From contig NZ_CP122979.1 in assembly GCF_029854295.1 (NCBI RefSeq), positions 909,224 to 973,223 of the forward strand: a stretch of DNA of 64,000 nucleotides, in the 5' to 3' direction. The notes under the pieces are model-generated. The model was not told the origin of the DNA and did no database searches. It was given only the letters and a program-made list of their open reading frames with translations. The stretch comes from Mesomycoplasma lagogenitalium. Lineage in GTDB: Bacteria; Bacillota_I; Bacilli_A; Mycoplasmatales; Metamycoplasmataceae. Position 1 is the first letter of the stretch, and each line of letters begins with the position of its first letter. Positions 56,633 to 64,000 of this stretch are shown here, in pieces. A program made the translations under genes and the position numbers.

Positions 56633-57766
56633 GTGAAAAAAGAATTACTAATAAGTTTTCTTGAATGAAATTCTCAAAATATGAGTGATATTTTTAATGA
56701 TATAACACTAATAGTTCAAGGGAGTTTTGCTCTAAATTATCATAAATTAATAAATAGAGAACCAAATGATTTAGACTTTGTTGTATTAAATGATTCTAAT
56801 TTAAATTCAAACTATTTAAATGATAAAGTAGATTTATGAATTTCTAAATTAAATGTTATTAAAATTTATAGCACTAACAAAGTATTTAAAAAAATTTCAA
56901 TAATGTTTAATAATGAAATTATTGAAATCGAAATAATTTTGGCAAAAAATATTAAAAACCATTATTACAATGAATTTTTTAAAAATATTTACATAGTGAG
57001 CAAAGAATATGCAATTATGGCAAAAATCGCTCAGATCGGAACGCTTTTAAGTGCAAATTATTGAAAAAGAAAAGATTTTAGTATAATCAAGATATTTAAT
57101 ACTTTCAATGATTTCGATAATTTTGTTAAAAACAAAGAAGTTTTTAATAATTTCATTATCGATAGAAATCGAATAATATTTGATTATGTTTTAAGTAATT
57201 ATATTTTTTGGTTTTTTTATCATCGAGAAAATCAAATGCCATATTATTCTAAAAATAATTGAAAAATTTCTTTAATGAGCGAAATCGAACCAAAAAAAGT
57301 AAATATTAAAATGTTTTCATTATTAAAACCAACTCACTTATATTACGAAATTTTTATGAAGGCTATTGATGACTTATTAATCAATAAGCATTTGTTTCTT
57401 AATAACATTTTTAAAAATAATAAAAACTCTCAATTTTCAAATTTAAATAATGGAAACGAAATTTATATAGAAAAAATAAACATTATTTTTCCGATGATAA
57501 AATTAATGTTTAATTTAAATAATATAAATAATGAAATTGTGATTAAAAAATATGAAAGTAAAAATTGAACAAAAGAATTGGTTATTATAAACAAAAATAG
57601 TAAATTTAAATTCATTTTAGATAATTTGTCCATTAAATATCGAATAAATAAAAACGTTGACAAAGAGGTCATTTTAATTCCGGGATCTAAAAATAATTTC
57701 TATTTAATAAACAATATATTTTTAGTTTATATTTTACTTATAATGATTAATGATTGTAAAATGTAA
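56633..57766 (+). CDS. AbiEii-like nucleotidyltransferase
   Basis: 377 residues. N-terminal Pol-beta NTase core: VQGSFALNYHK near 28 (G-S motif) and NDLDFVVLND near 46 (DxD), then EIEIILAKN (third acidic strand) near 103. KEYAIMAKIAQIG and KRKDFSIIKIF near 125-155 match the Lys and Asp segments of AbiEii/MenT-type toxins. The second half has no motif I know. Start is GTG at 56633, just after an extended -10 box. Codes for a putative RNA- or tRNA-modifying transferase; no obvious antitoxin partner on the same strand. Trp is both TGA and TGG. Diverges from the 55616 gene by 177 nt. Confidence 0.68.
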
Positions 57767-57811
57767 AGTAAAATTATTTAAGAAAAATAAAATTTTATTT
57801 TTCAATTATAA

Positions 57812-57845
57812 AAAACAGACTTTTTGAAAAAGTCCGTTTTAATTT
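57812..57845. terminator. Terminator after the nucleotidyltransferase gene
   Basis: Stem AAAACAGACTTTT / AAAAGTCCGTTTT with one mismatch and a short loop, followed by AATTTTCTTTTTT. It lies between the convergent NTase and thiI genes and may work for both. Confidence 0.75.
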
Positions 57846-57863
57846 TCTTTTTTAACTTATTGT

Positions 57864-59009
57864 CTATTGTAAAATGTTTTTAAAACGACTAAAAGTCATT
57901 TTTGTTTCAATTGCTTGATTTTCTAATTCTTTAATTTCGCTTAATTCATTTTCTAATTTTTCAGCATGAATAAATGTCGGCTTAATAACAGGTCTTTTGG
58001 GAGCAAAAATTTCGCATGCTTCATTTGCTTTTTCAATAGAAATTTCATATGTTTTAATTTTCTGTGCTATTTTGATTGTATCATTTTTATTAAAAGTTAA
58101 TAGCGGTCGATAAATTGGTAAACTTGTTTGACTTCCAATTACATAAATTGATTCCATCGTTTGTGATGCAACTTGACCTAAATTTTCACCATTTGAAATT
58201 GCTAAATAATTTCCTTTTTTAGCAATTATATCTGCTATTCGATAAAAACTTCTTCTCATTAAATTTATTTTATACGATTGATCGGAAACAAAACCAATAT
58301 AATTCATTAAATCAGTATAATTGATTTGAAATAATTTCGAGCCACCTTGATAATTTGATAAAAGTTGTACGATTCTATTTACTTTTTCTATTGTTTTATC
58401 ATCAGTGTGTGGCGGTGTTATAAACGAAAGAAAATCAACATGAACTCCTCTTTTCATCAATTCATATGCAGCAACAGGGGAATCAATTCCTCCGGAAATT
58501 AAATGGAGCGTTTTTCCTGATATACCAACAGGTAATCCATCTAAACCTTTATAAGATTTATTAAAAATATAACTATAATTTTCTCTAATTTCGATGTTAA
58601 TTTTTTCATCGTAATTAAACAAATCTACTTTCTTATTAGTGTTTTTTAAAATTTGTGATGCGACTATATTAATAATTTGTTCTGAGTTATATTCGAATTT
58701 TTTTCAATTTCTGTGACAATTTAATCTAAATGTTTTAGAATTAGGATCTAATTCTTGCAAAACTATTTCCTTAATTTTTTCAATATTAGTTTCAACTTTT
58801 TTAACAGGGGAAAAAGAAGAAATTCCAAAAACGTAGTTTAATCTTCGTAAATTATCTTCGCTATAATTTAAGTACATTCTATCAAAAGCAACTATCGGAA
58901 CTTCTCCTACTTGCTTTATTATATTTTGTTTTAAGGTGTTAGTAAATTGCTTTCTATTTCCTCCTTTTAAAACAAGTTCACCATATCTTATCAAAATTAA
59001 ATCGTACAT
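57864..59009 (-). CDS. thiI: tRNA 4-thiouridine synthase (ThiI)
   Basis: Makes 4-thiouridine at position 8 of tRNA. 381 residues: N-terminal ferredoxin-like and THUMP domains (LIRYGELVLKGGNR at 6-19, FRLNCHRNWKKF near 97), then the PP-loop ATP site LHLISGGIDSPVAAY near 177 and SNGENLGQVASQT near 265. The C-terminal CEIFAPKRPVIKP has a conserved Cys. No rhodanese domain, as in Gram-positives. It needs a cysteine desulfurase, not in this window. ATG 59009 overlaps the stop of the EzrA-like gene by one base. Confidence 0.95.
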
Positions 59010-60604
59010 TATTTATTCTCCTGAATTAAAAAGTTTGTAATTGTTTTTAAACTATCATCATATTTTCCTTGAGCATAAGAAGATTCAGCAATTCTCATAG
59101 TTGCATCTAATTTATTTTTAAATTTTCTATAACTATTTACTTTTAAAAATAAATTATTTAATATTATTTTATCCACAAGCTTTAAAAAAATTTTATGATT
59201 TTCATCAATTGATTGAATAATTTTTTTATTTAATATAAGTTTTTCATCACTAGAACTGAAATTTTTCATTAATAAAACAAGTTTTTTTATTTTTGTTAAA
59301 GCTTTTTGTTCAGTTTCAGATAAAAGTAAATTTTCTTTTTCGATTTTTAAAAAGGAATTTTCTAAAATTTTATTTTTATCATCTCATGTTTCGTTAATAT
59401 TTTTAATTAGTCAAACATCATTTTCGTTTTTATTTTTTAAAATATTTTCAATTTGTGATTTTATATTAATAAATTCATTTATATAAAGAGAAAAATATTT
59501 TCTTCTTTCAAAAAAAGAAATTTCATTATTACGTATTTTAGAAAATGTCATATTAAATAATCTAGATTTTATTTTAAATAACTCTGTTTTTAAAAATGGA
59601 AAAGCAAATTCAATTTTCGCAACTATATCAATTCAATTTTTTTTATGCTTTTCTAAAACTAAAAGATTTTTTAAAACTAATTCTTTAGCCTTTCTTTCTT
59701 TTAAAATTTGATATTCTGTTTGATAAATTTTTTTGTAAATTTCAGTTATATTTTGATTAATTTTAGAAAAATTAAAATTTTCGTGTTCTTTTTTAACTTG
59801 TTTACTTAATTCTGTTAATTCTGAAAAAACATTATTTCATTTGTATGGAAAATCGATAATCAAGTCGCTATTTTCTTGATAAAATCTTTTTAATTTATTA
59901 AATTCTTCATTTAAATTCTCGTTTAAAACAACTTTCAAATAAGAAGAATAATTTAATATAGAAAATAAATTAAAAATTTTTTTTTGATTTTCTATTAATA
60001 ATTTAAAGTTGCTATCAATATTTTTATCTAAAAAATAAGTTGTTTGGATTTCGCGATTGTTTTTAGCTATTTCCGACAATAAAAAATCTATATTATTACT
60101 ATCGTGAGCAAAATCTTCTTTACACGATTTATAAAAAATTGTTGCTTTATGTAAGTCTTTATTTAAACTGCTTAAATGGCCTAAAATGGCTTCATTATTT
60201 TTTAAAATATAATTAAATTCTTTTTTAATCACTTTAATAAAATCTTCACGAATTTTTAAAAACTTATTAATTTCATTTTCTATATGTAAAAGATCTTTCA
60301 TTTTTTCATATTTTTTATTTAGGTTTTCCTGAATTTTATTATCGTATTTTAAATATTTTTTTTCTTTTTCAAAATATTCTTTAACTAACTGTTCTTTTTT
60401 TTGTTGTCTTAAAAAAATATACACTTGTTTAATAAGTGTTTCTATTTCGTTATGTTTTAAAAATAACTGATGTTTTTTTAACTCATCAATTTTTTCTTTA
60501 ATTTTTAAAACATATCTTTTTTTAATACTTATAACTATAATTGGTAATAGTAATATTAAAAAAAGAATTAAAAATCCTAGTGCAATAAATAAAAATTGTT
60601 TCAT
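59009..60604 (-). CDS. EzrA-like septation-ring regulator
   Basis: 531 residues: one N-terminal membrane segment (FIALGFLILFLILLLPIIV, 5-23) and then about 500 residues of charged alpha-helix with coiled-coil pattern, all cytoplasmic. This is the shape and length of EzrA (about 560). In Bacillus, ezrA lies near thiI and rpsD, and here it stands between them, which supports the call. In Firmicutes EzrA restrains FtsZ rings. Sequence is too diverged to be certain. TGA Trp codons are frequent. Overlaps the thiI start by one base. Confidence 0.6.
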
Positions 60605-60700
60605 TTACTTTTAATTATACAAAATTATTGTAAAATATTTAAGCATTAAACACAGCAGAATTAATATATGTCAAGTTTTTTTAAATTTGTTTTAAATTTG

Positions 60701-60766
60701 AGAGTAAGCTTGCTGGATGCCGAAATCATTAGATTTAAAATCCTGATATAGAATTATTCTTACTCT
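60701..60766 (+). promoter_or_regulatory. Structured leader of rpsD (possible S4 autoregulatory RNA)
   Basis: AGAGTAAG (60701-60708) pairs perfectly with CTTACTCT (60759-60766). The enclosed 50 nt can form an inner helix (ATCA..GATT with AATC..TGAT, about 60726-60745). The outer stem closes 22 nt before the rpsD ATG, near its GAGG site. Firmicutes rpsD is known to be repressed by S4 binding its leader; this may be a mycoplasma version. Upstream 60605-60700 holds AT-rich promoter sequence. Confidence 0.5.
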
Positions 60767-60788
60767 TTTAATGCAGAAAGAGGAAAAA

Positions 60789-61388
60789 ATGTCAAGATAT
60801 TTAGGTCCTGTATTTAAAAAATCCAGAAGATTGGGTTTTTCTATTTTAGAAACAGGAAAAGAGTTTGCTAAAGGTAAACAAAGAACTTATGCCCCAGGGC
60901 AACATGGAGATAAAAGGGTTAAATTGTCAGATTACGGATTACACTTATATGAAAAACAAAAAGTTCGTTTTATGTATGGAATTAACGAAAGACAATTTAA
61001 AAATACATACTTTAAATCTTTAAAGCGTAAAGGTGTTTCAGGAACTAACTTTTTACAAATGTTAGAAACAAGATTAGACAATATTGTTTATAGAGCAGGT
61101 TTTGCAGAAACAAGAAGACAAGCAAGACAATTAGTTAATCACGGACACTTTACTTTAAATGGTAAAAAAGCAAATATTCCTTCAATGCAAGTATCTGTTA
61201 ATGATGTTGTAGAATTAAAAGCAAAACTAAGAAACAATGCACAAATTCTTTCGGCATTAGAAACAAGAGTTAAAGCAGAATGAATTGAATATAAAGATTT
61301 TAAAGCAACTTTATTAAGACTTCCAGAAAGAAGAGAATTAAATAAAGAAATTAACGAAGCCCTAATTGTTGAGTTCTATAATAAATAA
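60789..61388 (+). CDS. rpsD: Small ribosomal subunit protein uS4
   Basis: Primary 16S rRNA-binding protein of the small subunit body. 199 residues: [17 protein letters not shown] start, [10 protein letters not shown] near 38, [22 protein letters not shown] near 50-70, and the S4 RNA-binding domain ([20 protein letters not shown] near 93-112). Starts at ATG 60789 with GAGG 6 nt upstream; an earlier in-frame ATG at 60771 would add six residues not seen in the family. TGA Trp at KAEW. It has its own leader and terminator. Confidence 0.97.
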
Positions 61389-61394
61389 TAAATT

Positions 61395-61430
61395 ACCCAT
61401 ATTTAATAGTGTTGTTAAATATGGGTTTTT
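61395..61430 (+). terminator. Terminator of rpsD
   Basis: Stem ACCCATATTTAA / TTAAATATGGGT (61395-61406, 61415-61426), 8-nt loop, T residues after. Confidence 0.9.
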
Positions 61431-61465
61431 ATATACAAGTGAAAATTTAATTAAATTTAAATTTT

Positions 61466-61499
61466 AAAAAATGCAGATGTTTAAAGTCTGCATTTTTTT
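61466..61499. terminator. Terminator of yidC (bidirectional shape)
   Basis: Stem AAAAAATGCAGA / TCTGCATTTTTT (61466-61477, 61487-61498) with loop TGTTTAAAG. T-rich in both directions; mainly serves the minus-strand rpmH-rnpA-yidC transcript. Confidence 0.88.
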
Positions 61500-61509
61500 A
61501 TATTAAATT

Positions 61510-63285
61510 TTATGCTGGTTTCTTTTTATTAATTCAAGGGCGTACTTTTTCTTTAAATAATTTTGTTCTTTGGAAATAATGAACAAATAATATTTGCCCT
61601 ATTTCTCATAATCCACCAAAAATTCAATAAATTTGAATCGAAGCTTGGAACATAAGACCCATAAATAAAAATATTGCACCAGTATATAATTGAGTTTTTC
61701 GTTGTTTTTTCATAGCAGCCGTTTCTGCCGCGTTCATCAAGTAAGTTTTATTTTTCTTAGCAAGAATTCTTGGAAGAATTTGTTGAACAATTTGAATTAT
61801 TGCTGTTATTAGTAATATTGGTAAATAAATTCAATTTCCACCAAATAATTCTTGTCACGAAGTTGAAGATAAATTCATTGCTAATCAAGTGGTTGCTTTA
61901 ATGCTTGGAATTCCTTGTAAAATTCTCCACATAGCAATAAAAATTGGCATTGTTATTAATAGTTGTTTAAAGGGCTCAACAGGACTGACGTTATTTTTCT
62001 TATATAAATCAGCAATTTCTTGTTTTTGCCTCGCTTCCATTTGTTTATTACCTTTATGCGGTAGATATTTAGCATCTATTTTCGCTTTTTTAACTTGTAA
62101 TTCTTGTTGTTTGTTTTGACTAAACAACGATTTAAATCTAAATGAAAACGAAATTATTTTAGTGATTAAAACACCTATTAAGATTGTAATTATTGAAGAT
62201 CAACCGAATGTGCTCATTAAGGACATTGAATCAGCTAGTGCGATCATTATTTTTGACATTGGTCAAATAAATAAACCGTAAAATGGACCTAATCCTCAAG
62301 AATCTCCTCAAGTTACCACTGGTTTTTGAGGTTCTCCAAGTGAATAAGGAATTGCTTCATAAAATGTTACACGATCTTTTAAATTAGAAGTTTCTAAATG
62401 AAGTTCGTTATTATATATTTTTGTATATCTTGCATCTGTTAAAATCGGTTTTAAAGTTTTGGTGTAATTTTTAACAATATCAATATTTTCTTGCGAAGCA
62501 CCACGACCTTTTAATTCTATTTCGCTTATCGCTCTATCTAATTTTCCATCTTTAAATTCATCAAATGTCAATATTTTAGAATTTAAATAATGTATAAAGT
62601 CTCGAGAAAATTTGTTATTATTTTCCAATTTAGTTTCGTTTGGTGCTATTTGATTATTTACTTTTCAAATATAAGAATTTACATTAGGATCTGCTTTATT
62701 AACATATTCTTCTTCGTGTTTAATAGTTTCGCCAAGTGCACTTAAGAATTTAATATCTGTTCAATTATATTTTTGATTATATTCATTCATTGAACTGTTT
62801 ATAAATAAATACTCTTTTGCCATAGTTTCATCACCTTTGGCATATTCGTATTCACCTTTTTCATTTTGAAATAAAATTAAAGCATTGTAATTGGCTCAAT
62901 CACCATATTTTCCATTCGCTTGTTTTTTGAGCTCGGAAATTACATTTTTTCCTACTTCATCTTGATTTGAAACATAAAAATTATCATTAGTTTTTTTCTT
63001 TACTATAACTTCTTTTCCTTCGCTATTTGTTTCTTTTCTAAATACAACAGCATTTGGAGAAATAGCATCTGAAGAGTTATAAAATTCTATTCCTGCTCCT
63101 GTATGAACTGAAGATTTAATAACAAAGGACTGAATACACCCTGTTAATGATGTTCCGAATATAAATGCATAAATAAAAATTTTAAATCATTTTCATATTT
63201 TTGCAAAAACACCCTTTTGCTCATTTGGGTTTTCTTTACCTTTGAAGAAGTCATAGGATTTGGGCTTTTTAGTTTTTTTCTCCAC
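61510..63285 (-). CDS. yidC: Membrane protein insertase YidC
   Basis: Inserts membrane proteins with or without SecYEG. 591 residues: a basic start, a signal-type membrane segment with lipobox GTSLTGC near 47-53, a large extracytoplasmic domain (about 54-330) and the conserved insertase core with five membrane segments (FGLFIW type region, FKQLLITMPIFIAMWRIL near 460, then the C-terminal helices). Starts at GTG 63285, which follows AGGAGG by 7 nt and overlaps rnpA by 17 nt. The extracytoplasmic domain is larger than in Bacillus SpoIIIJ. Trp codons are TGA. C-terminus is Lys-rich (KKKPA). Confidence 0.93.
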
Positions 63286-63601
63286 TTCCTAACCTCCTAA
63301 AAATTTTAATAATCTCGTTTTCTTTTTCTTGAAAGGAGAGATTCAGAAATCCTTTCCTTAAAATTAAAACTATTTGAAATTTAATTTCTTTGTAATTAAT
63401 TTTATTTAATATTGACTTAATTTGTCTTCTGTAATAATTTCTTTTTACAGCATTTGAAAATTTTTTAGGAACGGAAATACCAATTTGAAAAATATTAAAT
63501 GATTTATAATACAAAATCAAACTTTTAGTAACTATTTGTTTTTTGTTGTTAATAACATCCTGAAATTCTCAATTTTTTTTAAGTCTATTTTCTTTTTTCA
63601 T
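63269..63601 (-). CDS. rnpA: Ribonuclease P protein component
   Basis: Protein subunit of RNase P, which trims tRNA 5' leaders. 110 residues: KKENRLKKNWEF start, FQIGISVPKKFSNAVKRNYYRRQIK near 40-64 (the RNR motif), then ILRKGFLNLSF. The true start is ATG 63601; an in-frame TGA Trp (KNWEF) hides the first 27 residues. It is 13 nt after rpmH and overlaps yidC. The RNase P RNA is not in this window. Confidence 0.94.
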
Positions 63602-63614
63602 TTTAAATTTCTAA

Positions 63615-63758
63615 TTAAGCTTCAGAAACGGTTAATCTATTTCTGCCTTTTGCTCTTCTGCTAGATAACACTTTTCTTCCGTTTGCAGTAGCCATTCTAG
63701 CTCTAAAACCATGTGTTTTCACATGTTTTCTCTTATTTGGTTGATAAGTTCTTTTCAT
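63615..63758 (-). CDS. rpmH: Large ribosomal subunit protein bL34
   Basis: 47 residues, [18 protein letters not shown] then [21 protein letters not shown], the invariant L34 pattern. AAGGAG site 5 nt before ATG 63758. First gene of the conserved rpmH-rnpA-yidC cluster that lies beside oriC in most bacteria. Confidence 0.98.
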   Translation of the reverse strand: MKRTYQPNKRKHVKTHGFRARMATANGRKVLSSRRAKGRNRLTVSEA

Positions 63759-63983
63759 AATTCTCCTTATTTTAAAATAAAATTTTTAATTATTTGAATA
63801 AATATTTTTAATATTATAAATAATAAAAAGTATAACAAATTTTATTATTTTAGGAAGAAAAAACAACCAATTTTAAAAAACGAAAAAATATAGATATTTA
63901 AAAAAATATGTCAATATCTTTTTGTTGAAATTGTCAATTTTAAAAAAAGATACGAAAATTTACGAATTTTTATGTTTAAAACT

Positions 63984-63992
63984 TGTTGATAA
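63984..63992 (-). other. DnaA-box-like sequence, probable oriC edge
   Basis: TTATCAACA on the minus strand (TGTTGATAA on plus), one change from TTATCCACA. It lies in the AT-rich 63780-64000 gap next to rpmH, where oriC and dnaA are expected just beyond the window. A weaker TTGTTGAAA is at about 63922. One box alone does not prove the origin. Confidence 0.5.
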
Positions 63993-64000
63993 AAAATTAA

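Overview
The window is a stretch of a Mollicutes (Mycoplasma sensu lato) chromosome. It is very A+T-rich. Nearly every gene reads through in-frame TGA codons at conserved tryptophan positions, so genetic code 4 applies. The gene content fits as well: MYPU_1760-like and P68-like lipoproteins, a short RNA polymerase delta subunit, a heat-shock regulon of HrcA/CIRCE type, and the order yidC-rnpA-rpmH next to a probable origin at the right edge. I cannot name the species. All coordinates below were obtained by joining reading frames across TGA.

Layout, left to right. (1) 1-851: start of dnaK (minus) under a CIRCE operator. (2) 980-7682: a sugar-nucleotide and glycosyltransferase island, with a disrupted GT2 gene (minus), then GT4, galU, galE, a second GT4 and an intact GT2 (plus). 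The two GT4 genes share a nearly identical 537-bp 3' part. (3) 7698-10756: a tandemly duplicated pair of two-TM membrane proteins (A1-B1-A2-B2). (4) 10794-16544: DUF402-like protein, HExxH lipoprotein, trmB, a frameshifted coiled-coil gene between direct repeats, and a P68-type lipoprotein. (5) 16617-26163: serS, recD2-like helicase, pth, tilS, a HAD phosphatase, lysS, ftsH. (6) 26288-33514: a lone 5S rRNA, a mannitol PTS operon (mtlA, mtlD, mtlF) divergent from an RpiR-type regulator, and an ABC exporter pair whose second member is frameshifted. (7) 33631-41412: a probable five-gene heat-shock operon (CIRCE, DUF3800 protein, hrcA, grpE, argS, rpoE delta), then lspA and ileS. (8) 41667-48309: lepA, two-TM proteins, and ftsY with a nonsense-disrupted ylxM. 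(9) 48509-57766: a heterodimeric ABC exporter, leuS, two membrane-associated unknowns, and an AbiEii-like nucleotidyltransferase gene facing them. (10) 57864-64000: thiI, an EzrA-like protein, rpsD with a structured leader, yidC, rnpA, rpmH and a DnaA-box sequence at the edge.

The genes work as several modules. GalU and GalE make UDP-glucose and UDP-galactose for the adjacent glycosyltransferases, probably for surface glycolipid or polysaccharide. MtlA/MtlF import and phosphorylate mannitol and MtlD turns it into fructose 6-phosphate. HrcA with two CIRCE sites ties dnaK and grpE to heat stress, and seems also to control a DUF3800 gene, argS and rpoE. FtsY, YidC and LspA serve membrane and lipoprotein biogenesis.

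The most unusual signals are: a perfect or near-perfect -10 box 6-8 nt before the start codon of about ten genes, predicting leaderless mRNAs; CIRCE control of a DUF3800 gene heading the hrcA operon; gene conversion between the GT4 copies; the four-copy A/B membrane family; two-TM repeat proteins in the ftsY-ylxM operon; and altered editing-site residues in LeuRS. No IS element, CRISPR array or tRNA gene was found.
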